Positions 15,442-24,920 are shown, counted from the stretch's first letter. The stretch is DNA of 29,040 nt from an uncultured Erythrobacter sp. (GCA_913061345.1 CAJXTZ010000027.1:1-29040); one strand, 5' to 3'. The notes: a model not told the origin generated them from the sequence alone. Made by a program: numbers and translations.

Positions 15442-16187
15442 ACAAGCATCTGATCCTTATCCCTATTGGGCTCACCCTTTCGCTGGGCGGCCTGGCGCTG
15501 GCCCAAAGCGTTCCCGACGGCATCGACCTCGACACAATCCGCGAGCGTGCAGCCGAGCATACCGAAGAGGCGCAAGCGCTCGCGACCAATGTCCGCGAAC
15601 GTGCCGAAGCACTGACCGAGGATGCGCAAGGCGTCCAGGTCCAGGCGCAGGCCAATCGCGCCGCTTATGTGGGCAGCGTGGACGTCAATCCGACGAACGT
15701 CGCCCTTGATTTCGACGCGATGATCGCGGGCCAGGCAGCAGCCGAAAAAGCATCGCTCGGGGCAAGCCCGCGCTTTATCGCCTTTGCCAGCCTGTCGATG
15801 CCGCCAGCGGCATTGAAGGCGCTTGTCCATGACATGACGCGGGCCGGCGGCGTCACCGTGCTGCGCGGCTTTCCGCAAGGGAAAAGCGAAGCGTTCAAGA
15901 AGCGCCTCGCTGCAATCTGGAGCGACAGCAACGAGGCCGGATCGCTCGGCATCGATCCCCGGCTGTTTCGCGCCTTCCAGATCGAAGCCGCGCCGAGCTT
16001 CGTCATGCTCAGCACCGACTTCGCGCCGTGCGACGGGTTCGACTGCACAAGCAACGTGCCGCCGCACGACCGCATCGCGGGCAATATCAGCGTTGGAGAG
16101 GTCCTCGAGACTTTCGCCTCGGGCCAGGGGCCAGGGGCGGACCTCGCCCGCCTTCACATGAACCGCCTGCAAGGAGACCAGCGATGA
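15438..16187 (+). CDS. trbC: Type-F conjugation protein TrbC
   Basis: A 249-residue periplasmic protein (F: 212) with a predicted thioredoxin-like fold lacking the CXXC site. The true start is the ATG at 15438, overlapping traU; the longer frame upstream is out of context. The signal peptide ends LGGLALAQSVPDG. A helical N-terminal extension (about 25-80, rich in Glu/Ala/Gln) precedes the family core SPRFIAFASLSMPPAALKAL, GGVTVLRGFPQG, and IEAAPSFVML. It works with TraW in pilus assembly. The extra length is in the helical extension. Confidence 0.92.
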
Positions 16188-17908
16188 AGCGCTTTCCATT
16201 GCTTAGGGCAGCGGCATTTGCCGCCAGCCTCCTCGCAGCGCCCGTGGCAGCGCAGCAGCAAGACGCAAGGGCGGACGGCAAGACGTTCGGGGAAAGTCTG
16301 CGCGATGGCGCGCAGCGAGCCGCGCAAACCCAGCCCGACGCGGCGGACCTTCCCAATTATGACCGTAACGCGGTGCGCGGCCTCGAGGCGCTCAACGATG
16401 ATCCCGACAGGATCGAAAGCAATGCGGCGACTGCTGCAACCAGCCACCAGGGATATCAGGCCATGCGCGACAGCATTGCCAACCGTGCCCGTTTTGACAG
16501 CGCTGAAATCGAGGACGTTATCGCGCGAAGTCTCGCGATCAATGAGACCCCGCTCGATTACACCAGCGGCATGACGGTCACCGGCAGCCAGGGAGCCTGC
16601 GTCCCGCTACCGCCAGGATCGGCGAGCGCGGGGACTTACACCGCCACTTGCAACACCGGCACGCGCATTGAGCAATCGGCAGGCCAGTGCAGGGTTCCGC
16701 TCATTGCAAGCGTGACCCAGCGCCAGCAATGGCACTATCTGTGCAACGACACCGGAGCGAGCTTCGGATTCCCATGGTGTTCGTCGTTTGACGGTGGTTC
16801 TTGCCGGATCACCGGGTACCGACCCGGCCCGTGTCTCCAGTGGTACGGCAGCGGACCCAATCGTTTCTGCTCGGAGCCCGGTGACCCGATCGCCGAGATT
16901 TCCTGCGATGCGCCCGATCCGCGGTATACAGCATATGCGGTAACCACAGACCGCACCGTCGATACGGTGCCGGACGAAAGCCAATGTTTCGGCCTGTCGG
17001 ACAACAGCGACTGCGTGCTCGATACCGAGATCTGCACTGACAGCACTCCGCAAACACGGATTATCGACGGCGTGTCGGTAACGCAGCCCTGCTGGGCTTG
17101 GCAGCGAAGCTATAGCTGCACCGCGCGAACACCTGCGAGCGATTGCGCTGAGATCGAAGACCAGGGAGCTTGCCGCTTCCTGCGCGAGGAATGCCTTACT
17201 GACAGCACTCCATGTGAGACCTGGGAGCGAATTTACGAATGCCCGCTTCCGGCAGGCGATACCGAAGCAACCCAATATGTCTGCGACGGCGATGTCTACT
17301 GCATCGACGGCTCCTGCGAGACGATCGAGCGCACCGCGAATGACGAGTTCAAGGATGCGGTCACCGCGCTTCATGCAATGGACGAAGCGCGAGGAGCGTT
17401 CGACCCTGAGACGCTGACGCTGTTCCAGGGCACACGCAACACCTGCTCCTCCAAGGTCTTTGGCGTGCTCAATTGCTGCAAGGGCAAGGGCTTCCCGCTG
17501 ATCCCCGGGATCAGCCTGCTGGTCGCGCTCGGCTGCGACCGTGAGGAAGTGCTGCTCCACGAGCGCGATGCGCAAGGCCTGTGCGCCTATGTCGGGACTT
17601 ACTGCTCGGATAAATTTCTCGGCGTCTGTCTAACCAAGCGCAAAGCCTACTGCTGCTTTGAATCCAAGCTGGCGCGCATTCTCCAGGAGCAGGGCCGCCG
17701 CCAGATGCCGAAGCCGTGGGACAAGCCCAAGGAAGAGCAATGCGAGGGCTTCACTCTCGACGAGTTTGCACAGCTTGATCTGAGCCAGATGGATTTCAGC
17801 GAGGTCTATGCCGAGTTCACCGAGGCGGCGCGGCTGCCTGACGAACTCGAGACCAGCGTTTTCATCCAGCAGAAGATCGAAGACTACTATGCAAGGAGTG
17901 GCCAATGA
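16184..17908 (+). CDS. traN: Type-F mating-pair stabilisation protein TraN
   Basis: A 574-residue, very cysteine-rich outer-membrane protein (F: 602) that contacts the recipient cell and stabilises mating pairs. The ATG at 16184 is preferred over upstream frame extensions because it follows AAGGAG, overlaps trbC by 4 bp, and begins a signal peptide (FPLLRAAAFAASLLAAPVAA). The middle (residues about 140-420) holds repeated Cys motifs, such as CRVPLI, WHYLCND and CFGLSDNSDC. The C-terminal third has the conserved FGVLNCCKGKGFPLI and CSDKFLGVCLTKRKAYCCFESKLARI, which is the TraN hallmark. The central variable region would set recipient specificity. Confidence 0.95.
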   Translation: MKRFPLLRAAAFAASLLAAPVAAQQQDARADGKTFGESLRDGAQRAAQTQPDAADLPNYDRNAVRGLEALNDDPDRIESNAATAATSHQGYQAMRDSIANRARFDSAEIEDVIARSLAINETPLDYTSGMTVTGSQGACVPLPPGSASAGTYTATCNTGTRIEQSAGQCRVPLIASVTQRQQWHYLCNDTGASFGFPWCSSFDGGSCRITGYRPGPCLQWYGSGPNRFCSEPGDPIAEISCDAPDPRYTAYAVTTDRTVDTVPDESQCFGLSDNSDCVLDTEICTDSTPQTRIIDGVSVTQPCWAWQRSYSCTARTPASDCAEIEDQGACRFLREECLTDSTPCETWERIYECPLPAGDTEATQYVCDGDVYCIDGSCETIERTANDEFKDAVTALHAMDEARGAFDPETLTLFQGTRNTCSSKVFGVLNCCKGKGFPLIPGISLLVALGCDREEVLLHERDAQGLCAYVGTYCSDKFLGVCLTKRKAYCCFESKLARILQEQGRRQMPKPWDKPKEEQCEGFTLDEFAQLDLSQMDFSEVYAEFTEAARLPDELETSVFIQQKIEDYYARSGQ

Positions 17909-18720
17909 CGCGCCGCCAATTCATCTCCGTCCTGACACTATGGCTTGCCGCCCTGGCTCCCAGCCCGGCAGTCGCACAGCAAACCCAAACGGCAGATGAG
18001 GCTGCTTCGGCTGACAGTCTCTACTGCGAGCAGCGCCGGCTCGGCTACTGGTTCTATTGCGTAAAGCCGGTGCCGGCAGCGAAGCCGGAAGCGGCTGAGC
18101 CCGCAGAAGAGGTTGCAGCAACGCAGCAGCTCGACGCGATCACCGGGGAATTGCGCGAGCTGAAAGCCCGCGCCATTCTCTATCCGACACCGGAAAACGT
18201 TACCGCGTACATCCGTTTCCAACGCGCACAGCTCGACCGGGCATCCCTGTTCTCCGATGTCTGGCAGCGCGCGATCTGGCAGGATCCCGAACTCGACTAC
18301 ACGCTCGAACGCCCGGTCGGCGCGCTTGCCAAGAAGCAATGGCAGGATGCGCGTGCTGCCGACCGCGACGCGGTGATGGCAAGGCTCTCCGAGCGCTACG
18401 GCCTGTTCTATTTCTTCGCCCAGACCTGCGGCGCCTGCGAGGTCATGAGCCCAATCGTCAGATCGGTGGCAGACCGCTGGCACCTCACGGTGCGGGCGAT
18501 CTCCACCGACGGCGGGCCGTCGCGGCATTTCCCCGATTACAAGGTCGAAAGCGGCCAGCGCCCCCGCATGGGCCTCGAGCCCGGGATCACCCCGGCGCTG
18601 GTGCTGTGGGACAGCGTCGCGAAGCGCCCGATCCCAATCGGTTACGGCGTGCTCTCGGCTGACGAACTCCAGGACCGCATCTACCTCCTCACGGCAAAGG
18701 AAGCCGGACATGATTACTAG
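17905..18720 (+). CDS. traF: Type-F conjugation protein TraF (thioredoxin-like, CXXC retained)
   Basis: A 271-residue periplasmic pilus-assembly protein (F: 247). The signal peptide ends SPAVAQ. It has the TraF opening SLYCEQRRLGYWFYC, a helical middle (RAILYPTPENVTAYIRFQRA), and a C-terminal thioredoxin fold with FFAQTCGACEVMSP (CGAC, 175-178) and the cis-proline segment GITPALVLW. Known F TraF lacks this CXXC pair, so redox activity may be kept here. It overlaps traN by 4 bp and traH by 11 bp. Confidence 0.94.
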   Translation: MTRRQFISVLTLWLAALAPSPAVAQQTQTADEAASADSLYCEQRRLGYWFYCVKPVPAAKPEAAEPAEEVAATQQLDAITGELRELKARAILYPTPENVTAYIRFQRAQLDRASLFSDVWQRAIWQDPELDYTLERPVGALAKKQWQDARAADRDAVMARLSERYGLFYFFAQTCGACEVMSPIVRSVADRWHLTVRAISTDGGPSRHFPDYKVESGQRPRMGLEPGITPALVLWDSVAKRPIPIGYGVLSADELQDRIYLLTAKEAGHDY

Positions 18721-20158
18721 AATTCGAAACACGGCGCTGGTTCTTGCCGCAGCAAGCATGGTCGCAAGTCCGCTCACCGCCCCAGCCTCAGCCAATGTCG
18801 GCGACAGCATGGACCGCTTCATGGACGACATGGGCGCAGCGGCGAATGTCACCGGACCGACCGCGTTCGAAGGCCAGTCGGCGGGCTATTACAGTCTCGG
18901 CAATGTCTGGACGCGCTTTCCGCAGAAGACGACCAACATCGCCAATTTGCAACTCCCGAGAGCAAGGGCGGGCTGCGGCGGAATCGACATCTTCGCCGGA
19001 TCCTTTTCGTTCATCAATGCAAGCGAGATGGTCGCGCTGCTAAAGGCGGTCGCCAACAACGCGGTTGGGTTCGCCTTCAGCCTGGCGATCGATACCGTTT
19101 GCCCTGAGTGCAATAAGATCATGCAGGAGTTCAGCCAGAAAGCGCAGCTGATGAACAATCTCTCGATTAACTCCTGCGAGATGGCGCAGGGGCTGGTCGG
19201 CGGCGTCTGGCCCAAGGGCGATCTGGCCGACAAGGCGATCTGCGAAGCAATCGGCAATTCCGAAGGCATTTTCACCGACTACGCCGCCGCCAAGCATGGC
19301 TGCGGCACGCGCGGACAGCGCAGCTCAACCAACGAAAGCGCAGGAGCGGACTACGCCGATGTCAATCCAGGGATCCCACGCAATTACACCTGGCATGTTC
19401 TCAAGCAGAGTGCCTTCTTCAACCCCGGCGGCACCTTCGACCGTGACCTCGCCGAATACGCGATGACGCTCATCGGCACCGTGATCTACGTGCCGCCGCG
19501 AGACGACGAGCCGGGGAAGTTCGTGCCCTTTGCGGGTGATGCCTCATCGACGCTGGTGACCGCGTTGCTTGACGGTACGCAGGGCCAGTCGGTGCGGGTG
19601 TTCCAATGCGATGAACCCGATCAATGTCTTAATCCCACCTTCCAGCAGATGAACCTGTCCGACGCGCAGGCCATTCGTCCACGCGTCGCCCGGATGATCG
19701 GAAGCATGGTCGAGGCTATCCGCAGCGACACTGCGATCGGAGACGAGGAAAAGGAACTGCTCCAGGTGGCATCAGTGCCGCTCTACAAGATCCTGACCGT
19801 TCAGGCGGCCTACGGGCGCGGCATGCCGACTGACGATCGCGACACTTTGGCAGAGATAGCCAGCATCGACCTCCTCTATGCCATTCTCGAACGCATTACA
19901 GCCGAGGCAGGACGGTCGATGGCGAGTTTTATCGCAGCGGATGAAGCCAAACTCGCAATCTGGCGCGCCCAAGTTGCCGAAGTAAGGTCCAGCCTCGCCC
20001 AGCGGCAGGCGACCGGCCAGGCGCGGGTCTCGGCGATCATGCAGATCATCGAGAAGACGGCGATGATCGAGAACATGCTCGCAGCCTCGATGTCTCCGTC
20101 GATGGCCGCCGCACTCGACTGGTCGCGCGGGATGCAGTCCCGCTCCATCATTCCATAA
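18710..20158 (+). CDS. traH: Type-F conjugation protein TraH
   Basis: A 482-residue protein (F: 458) required for pilus assembly, located in the periplasm and associated with the outer membrane. The signal peptide is at residues 1-28 (ending APASA). Family landmarks are ARAGCGGIDIFAGSFSFINA (about 83-102), IDTVCPECNKIMQEFSQKAQ, and INSCEMAQGLVGG. The C-terminal third is helical with likely coiled coil (KLAIWRAQVAEVRSSLAQRQ). The ATG at 18710 lies inside the end of traF. A short 12-bp gap holding an AAGGAT-type site separates it from traG. Confidence 0.95.
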   Translation: MITRIRNTALVLAAASMVASPLTAPASANVGDSMDRFMDDMGAAANVTGPTAFEGQSAGYYSLGNVWTRFPQKTTNIANLQLPRARAGCGGIDIFAGSFSFINASEMVALLKAVANNAVGFAFSLAIDTVCPECNKIMQEFSQKAQLMNNLSINSCEMAQGLVGGVWPKGDLADKAICEAIGNSEGIFTDYAAAKHGCGTRGQRSSTNESAGADYADVNPGIPRNYTWHVLKQSAFFNPGGTFDRDLAEYAMTLIGTVIYVPPRDDEPGKFVPFAGDASSTLVTALLDGTQGQSVRVFQCDEPDQCLNPTFQQMNLSDAQAIRPRVARMIGSMVEAIRSDTAIGDEEKELLQVASVPLYKILTVQAAYGRGMPTDDRDTLAEIASIDLLYAILERITAEAGRSMASFIAADEAKLAIWRAQVAEVRSSLAQRQATGQARVSAIMQIIEKTAMIENMLAASMSPSMAAALDWSRGMQSRSIIP

Positions 20159-20170
20159 GGATCAGCGAGA

Positions 20171-22873
20171 ATGGTTGAGATCTTCACGGTCGGCGGGGGC
20201 GAATACATCGTCAATGTACTCAATGCAGTCGCCGCATGGACCGGCGCTGGCGGCTATAAGAGTCTGATCCAGGTTGCACTGGTGATGGGCATGGCGCTGG
20301 CGGTCATCGTGGTGGCTTTCAACCAGGATTGGCGCGCGTGGCTCAACTGGTTCCTCGGCGCAACGCTGATCTACATGTGCCTGATGGTGCCGAGGATGGA
20401 CGTCCAGGTGACGGACCGGGTCAATCCCAGCCTTGCACCGGCGACGGTCGACAATGTTCCGCTCGGGCTTGCACTGATGGCGAGTTTCACGAGCCAGGCG
20501 GGCGACTACCTGACCCGCTCCGCCGAGCTCGTCTTTGGCCTGCCCGACGACCTCAACTACTCGAAGAACGGTATGATCTACGGCGCACGCCTGCTCGAGG
20601 CGACGAAATCGCTGCGCATTGCCGATCCCGAGTTTGCCACCAATTTTGACGAACACGTGCAACAATGCGTGTTCTATGATCTGTTGCTTGGTCGCTACTC
20701 GATGAAAGAACTTTCCGAGAGCGACGACATCTGGGCGAGTATTGCGCCGGGCAGCGCGGCACGAGCGCAGAAATTCCTGACCCGGCAAGCCGACGACAGT
20801 GTCATTGCTTCCATCATCACCTGCCGCGAAGCCTACACAGAGCTTTCGGGTCAATGGACGAGCATGATCGACGAGATGACGCTCGTCGCAGGGCGTCAGC
20901 TGTATCCGCGCCAGACAGAAGCGCTCGCCAGAGCCAAACTGATGGCAGACCTGCCGGTCGCCTACCAATATCTCACGGGCATCTCGCGCAGCGCGAGCGA
21001 CATCTTCCGCCAGGTCCTGACCATCAACGCGATGAACCAGGCGATGCACGGCTTTGCAGGCGCAAGCGGTACGAGCAGTGTCGACGTTTTCGCGCAGACC
21101 CGCGCTGACATCCAGACCGAGCGGACCTATTCCTCGATTGCGCACAACGCGATGAAATGGGTGCCTATCCTCAATGTCGTGCTGACAGTGGTGTTCTACG
21201 CGCTATTCCCGGTTCTGTTTCCGCTGTTCCTGATGCCAAAGACTGGTCCAATTGCGCTCAGGGGCTACGTCACCGGCTTCTTCTACCTTGCCGCCTGGGG
21301 TCCGCTGTTCGTGATCCTGCACATGATCCTGATGTTCAAGGGCGCGGGCGATGTCGCAGCCGCCGGTGGCAGTTCGGGCCTTAGTCTTGCGACCTTTGCC
21401 GGCATGAGCGACGTCAACAGCGATATCGGTATCCTCGCCGGCTATCTCGTCGCCTCGATCCCCTTCCTCGCGGGCGGAGTGGCGCGCGGCGCGCTGGCGA
21501 TTTCGGGACAGGCGACCAGCTACCTCAATCCAAGCCAGAACGCCGCCGAAGAGGCTGCACGCGAAGCCAGCACTGGCAATGTCTCGCTCGGCAATTCGAA
21601 CATCGACAATTCGAACGTGTTCTCACAGCAGTTCGCTCAAGGAAATCTCGCACCCAATATCGCTTATGGTGCCACGCAGACGCGTCGCATCAGCGACACG
21701 GGCACTCAGACGACGAGCTTTCCCGATGGCGAATTCGCTTCAGTCCCGAATTCGAGCTATCCGTTTACCCCGACCCTCGGGCAGGATTTTTCAAGCCGGC
21801 TGTCGACCATGGCGAGCGAGAGCCGCACCCAAAGCGAAACCTTCTCCAATCTCGCACAGCAATCGACAAGCTCAGCGGTCACGCGTTTTAGCGAGCTTCG
21901 CGATGCTTACACCCGCTCCCGCTCGAACGAGACAGTCAGCGGAACGTCAACCAGTGACAGCATTGGCCGAACCTTCAGCGAGCTCGACAATGCGTCCAAC
22001 ACACTGCAGCAGCAATTTGGTTTATCGCGCCGGGCATCGGATGACATCACGGTCTCATGGTTCCTGAATGGCAATGGCGGTTTGGGCGTTAAGGGAGAGC
22101 GCGGGTCAGTCGAAGGGAGCTTGGGCCTCAACGGCGGACGCAATCAAACTTGGACTGACAGCGATATCGGTATCGCCTCGGAGGATCGTTCGCGCATTGA
22201 GAGCGCCCTAAGTCAAATTTCGGAGAGCCGAAATTGGTCGAACTCGAGAGAGGGCTTCTTCCGCGAGACCAGCTCAAGCTCAGAAGCGCTTGTCTCGAGC
22301 AGTGCAGCCGGTGTCACAACTTCGCTGACAGAAGCGCAAAGCTATACACTCGAAGCACGCCGCGCGGAAGAGATTGCCAATCGGCTAGAGAGCCAAGCAG
22401 GCTGGTATGAAAGTTCCAATGCAGCTGGAACATTGAATCTAAGCCAAGCCTACCGCGAATGGGGCATGGCCGAGATCGATGCCAACCGCGATTACTACGG
22501 CCAAGCCCGCTTTGATGACATCGACTTCCAGATGAGCGCACAAGGTCAACAGCTTCAAGCACGCTTTGTGGAAAGCTATGCTGACGGGCTGAATGAGGAG
22601 ATCGCGAGCGAACTTGTCTTACCTGATGCAGCGCCAGTCGCACGGCCCAATGTGGGAAGTGCAAGCGGCTTGCGCGGCTCGGTCCGTCTCGGCGGGGTAC
22701 CGGGTTCGCTCGGAGATTCCTCAGATGCAAAAGATGAGATCGCGCGCGACGTCAGCCAGAGGCAGAGAGAGGGCTCTCGAAATATTGAGCAACGAAGAGG
22801 AAGGCTTGATCGGACCACGCAGGATGCGCAAGGAGCTTCCGCAGAAGCAGCCGACAATGTGAAGGAATGGTAG
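20171..22873 (+). CDS. traG: Type-F conjugation protein TraG
   Basis: A 900-residue inner-membrane protein (F: 938) with two roles in the family: the N-terminal half in pilus assembly, and the periplasmic C-terminal half in mating-pair stabilisation and entry exclusion. Membrane helices lie near residues 32-50 (IQVALVMGMALAVIVVAF), 57-73 and about 335-450 (LNVVLTVVFYALFPVLFPLF, FFYLAAWGPLFVILHMIL, GILAGYLVASIPFLAGGVA). After about residue 465 the chain becomes Ser/Asn/Gln rich and helical, with repeated SRS/SES and FSEL elements, and ends in a charged tail (RQREGSRNIEQRRGRLD). It is the last gene of the operon. Its stop lies one base from the end of a convergent gene. Confidence 0.94.
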   Translation: MVEIFTVGGGEYIVNVLNAVAAWTGAGGYKSLIQVALVMGMALAVIVVAFNQDWRAWLNWFLGATLIYMCLMVPRMDVQVTDRVNPSLAPATVDNVPLGLALMASFTSQAGDYLTRSAELVFGLPDDLNYSKNGMIYGARLLEATKSLRIADPEFATNFDEHVQQCVFYDLLLGRYSMKELSESDDIWASIAPGSAARAQKFLTRQADDSVIASIITCREAYTELSGQWTSMIDEMTLVAGRQLYPRQTEALARAKLMADLPVAYQYLTGISRSASDIFRQVLTINAMNQAMHGFAGASGTSSVDVFAQTRADIQTERTYSSIAHNAMKWVPILNVVLTVVFYALFPVLFPLFLMPKTGPIALRGYVTGFFYLAAWGPLFVILHMILMFKGAGDVAAAGGSSGLSLATFAGMSDVNSDIGILAGYLVASIPFLAGGVARGALAISGQATSYLNPSQNAAEEAAREASTGNVSLGNSNIDNSNVFSQQFAQGNLAPNIAYGATQTRRISDTGTQTTSFPDGEFASVPNSSYPFTPTLGQDFSSRLSTMASESRTQSETFSNLAQQSTSSAVTRFSELRDAYTRSRSNETVSGTSTSDSIGRTFSELDNASNTLQQQFGLSRRASDDITVSWFLNGNGGLGVKGERGSVEGSLGLNGGRNQTWTDSDIGIASEDRSRIESALSQISESRNWSNSREGFFRETSSSSEALVSSSAAGVTTSLTEAQSYTLEARRAEEIANRLESQAGWYESSNAAGTLNLSQAYREWGMAEIDANRDYYGQARFDDIDFQMSAQGQQLQARFVESYADGLNEEIASELVLPDAAPVARPNVGSASGLRGSVRLGGVPGSLGDSSDAKDEIARDVSQRQREGSRNIEQRRGRLDRTTQDAQGASAEAADNVKEW

Positions 22874-22874
22874 G

Positions 22875-23075
22875 TCAGATCAAACCATCATAGATGATGA
22901 CGAAAATGACAAAGGCCGTGAACAGAACTCCAAAAAGGACCAAGCCAGCCTTTCCCCACGGGTCAGCCCAAGTCTTCTTCCAAGTGTAAGATGTCAGGCG
23001 ATCTTCAGCGATAGCGCGGTCGATCTCCCGAAAGCCCTTCCAGTCCTTTTCCTTATGATTTTTCTCATCGGGCAT
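22875..23075 (-). CDS. Small membrane protein converging on traG
   Basis: Not recognised. It has 66 residues from the ATG at 23075, which has AGGAG seven bases upstream; the ATG at 23099 lacks this. A charged N-terminal half (DEKNHKEKDWKGFREIDRAI) is followed by TWADPWGK and one C-terminal helix (AGLVLFGVLFTAFVIFVIIY) ending DGLI. It is therefore a tail-anchored inner-membrane protein with a cytoplasmic domain. It converges on traG with one base between stops. In F, small exclusion protein TraS is also encoded next to traG, but on the other strand, so an entry-exclusion role here is only a guess. Confidence 0.65.
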   Translation of the reverse strand: MPDEKNHKEKDWKGFREIDRAIAEDRLTSYTWKKTWADPWGKAGLVLFGVLFTAFVIFVIIYDGLI

Positions 23076-23105
23076 ACCCGCACTCCTAAATTCAATCATT
23101 ACGTA

Positions 23106-23238
23106 TCGATATTAATGCATTAACGGCATATTTCGCTATTATGCTTCGATATTGACACATTATAGTCTTTCATGTAAAGACGCAAAATTGCTACACAAAG
23201 CTCCATTTCGGAGATAAAGTCTCGATAATGATACATTA
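23106..23238 (+). promoter_or_regulatory. hipBA promoter with three operator-like repeats
   Basis: A 17-bp motif, consensus TCGATAWTRAYRCATTA, occurs three times in the same orientation at 23106-23122, 23146-23162 and 23222-23238. The third copy contains ATAATG-ATA-CATTAT, an inverted repeat, and spans the hipB start codon. The second overlaps TTGACA (23152-23157), which stands 17 bases from TAAAGA (23175-23180) and is the best -35/-10 pair here. HipB proteins bind such palindromes to repress their own operon, so these are probably HipB sites. Confidence 0.6.
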
Positions 23239-23587
23239 TGATTCACCAGACCTGCGACCGCTCTCGGTGCTATTGTCCGACCTAGGGCAGCAGATCGAAG
23301 CCTACCGTATATCACGCAATTTCAAACAGGCCGAGCTTGCGGAGCTGGCAGGCATTTCCCGGTCGACGCTCTCCCGGTTGGAAGCGGGCAATGGCGGAAC
23401 GATCGACAGTCTTGCCAGGATCATGCGTGCGCTCGATATCGAAGATCGTCTGCTGGATATCGTGCCTGATGCAAAACTGAGCCCGCTCGATCCGCGATCG
23501 GACACGGGAAGAGCGCGGCAGCGAGTGCGGAAATCTTCTGAAGGCGTGCCCGATGAGGATTGGAGTTGGGGTGACGAAGCTCCATGA
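23228..23587 (+). CDS. hipB: HipB-like antitoxin and autorepressor
   Basis: A 119-residue XRE-family antitoxin. The HTH domain occupies about residues 17-72 (LGQQIEAYRISRNFKQAELA, ELAGISRSTLSRLEAGNGG, TIDSLARIMRALD). A flexible charged tail (SDTGRARQRVRKSSEGVPDE, ending WSWGDEAP) resembles the disordered HipB C-terminus that reaches toward HipA. The ATG at 23228 lies inside the third operator copy. The nearest Shine-Dalgarno-like GGAG (23210-23213) is 14 bases away and pairs weakly with CTCC just before it. It overlaps hipA by 4 bp, the usual antitoxin-first order. Confidence 0.85.
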   Translation: MIHYDSPDLRPLSVLLSDLGQQIEAYRISRNFKQAELAELAGISRSTLSRLEAGNGGTIDSLARIMRALDIEDRLLDIVPDAKLSPLDPRSDTGRARQRVRKSSEGVPDEDWSWGDEAP

Positions 23588-24879
23588 GCCGCGCTGTCGT
23601 CAATCTCTGGGGCCGGCAGATCGGCGCCGTTCTGTGGGATGAAGACCGAGATGTCGGGGTCTTCGAATACACACCGGAATTCAGCAGCAGCGGCATTGAA
23701 GTTGCTCCGCTCACCATGCCACTGCGACGCGGCGTGTACGATTTCCCTGCACTGAACCATGACACCTTCAAGGGTCTACCGGGAATGCTGGCCGACAGCC
23801 TGCCCGACAAGTTCGGCAACGCCCTTATCAACCGCTGGCTCGCAGAACAGGGCCGAACGACCGACAGCTTCGATCCGGTTGAACGCCTCTGCTACACTGG
23901 TCGCAGAGGCATGGGCGCGCTCGAGTTTGAGCCATCGACAGGTGAACGCCGCGAAAAGGGCGGGCCCGTTGACATCGCGCCGCTTGTTGAACTGGCCAAC
24001 CGAGTTCTTGCAGCGCGAGAAGAACTCACCGGCGTCCTGAAGGGCGACGATGATCATCACGCGCTTCAGGAAATCCTGCGCGTCGGGACATCCGCCGGTG
24101 GCGCGCGCGCCAAAGCGGTTCTCGCCTGGAATGAGGAAACCGGGCAATTTCACTCCGGACAGCTCACAGCAGGCCCAGGCTACAGTCAATGGCTCGTCAA
24201 ATTCGATGGCGTGTCGGGCAATGCCGACAAGGAACTGGCTGACCCCATGGGCTTCGGCCGCCTCGAATACGCCTGCTATCTGCTCGCCAAAGAAGCCGGT
24301 GTCACAATGGCCCGCTCTCGCCTGCATGAAGAAGGCGGGCGGGCGCATTTCATGACCCAGCGGTTTGACCGGACGGCTGACGGCAAAAAGCTGCATATGC
24401 AGTCACTTTGCGCGATGCGTCACTTCGATTTCAATCAGGCCCGGGCCTATAGCTACGAACAGGCGATCGAGACCATCCGGATGCTCGGACTTGGCCGTGA
24501 TGCAATCAAAGAACAGGTGCGGCGAGCGCTCTTCAATGTCTTTATCCGCAACCAGGACGACCACACCAAGAACATCGCTTTCCTTATGGATCGTTCTGGC
24601 CACTGGAGCCTCTCACCGGTCTATGATGTCGTCTATGCCTACAATCCCAGCGGAGACTGGACCAACGAGCATCAGATGTCTCTGGCCGGCAAGACCGACA
24701 AATTCGATCTGGAAGACCTAATCGCCTTTGGTACGTTCGCAGATCTCAAACCTGCCGAAACCAAAGCCATCATCTCAGACATACAATCTGCAATCCTTGG
24801 CTGGACTAAAGTGACCCGTGAAGCGGGCGTGTCCAAGAGTATGGCAGAGCAGGCTCGTAACGGATTCAGGTCCCTTTAG
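23584..24879 (+). CDS. hipA: HipA-like serine/threonine kinase toxin
   Basis: A 431-residue HipA-family kinase (E. coli: 440). HipA arrests growth by phosphorylating glutamyl-tRNA synthetase or a related target and is neutralised by HipB. The N-subdomain has DFPALNHDTFKGLPGMLADSLPDKFGN, which is typical of HipA. The Gly-rich P-loop is GTSAGGARAK (168-177), with S170 in the place of the autophosphorylated serine. The catalytic loop is RNQDDHTKN (D325/D326, K329, N330), and the metal-binding 'DFG' equivalent is SPVYDVV (D348). All key residues are present, so the toxin looks intact. It is co-transcribed with hipB and convergent with the DUF262 gene. Confidence 0.93.
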   Translation: MSRAVVNLWGRQIGAVLWDEDRDVGVFEYTPEFSSSGIEVAPLTMPLRRGVYDFPALNHDTFKGLPGMLADSLPDKFGNALINRWLAEQGRTTDSFDPVERLCYTGRRGMGALEFEPSTGERREKGGPVDIAPLVELANRVLAAREELTGVLKGDDDHHALQEILRVGTSAGGARAKAVLAWNEETGQFHSGQLTAGPGYSQWLVKFDGVSGNADKELADPMGFGRLEYACYLLAKEAGVTMARSRLHEEGGRAHFMTQRFDRTADGKKLHMQSLCAMRHFDFNQARAYSYEQAIETIRMLGLGRDAIKEQVRRALFNVFIRNQDDHTKNIAFLMDRSGHWSLSPVYDVVYAYNPSGDWTNEHQMSLAGKTDKFDLEDLIAFGTFADLKPAETKAIISDIQSAILGWTKVTREAGVSKSMAEQARNGFRSL

Positions 24880-24881
24880 GC

Positions 24882-24920
24882 TTGCCCTACTGGTAATTAC
24901 ATTCGAGAAATTACAGGCAA
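24882..24920. terminator. Imperfect inverted repeat between convergent genes
   Basis: TTGCC (24882-24886) pairs with GGCAA (24916-24920), and GTAATT (24893-24898) with AATTAC (24909-24914), with unpaired bases between. It sits between the convergent hipA and DUF262 genes, where a bidirectional terminator would be useful. The stem is AT-rich and lacks a clear T-run, so the call is weak. Confidence 0.25.
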
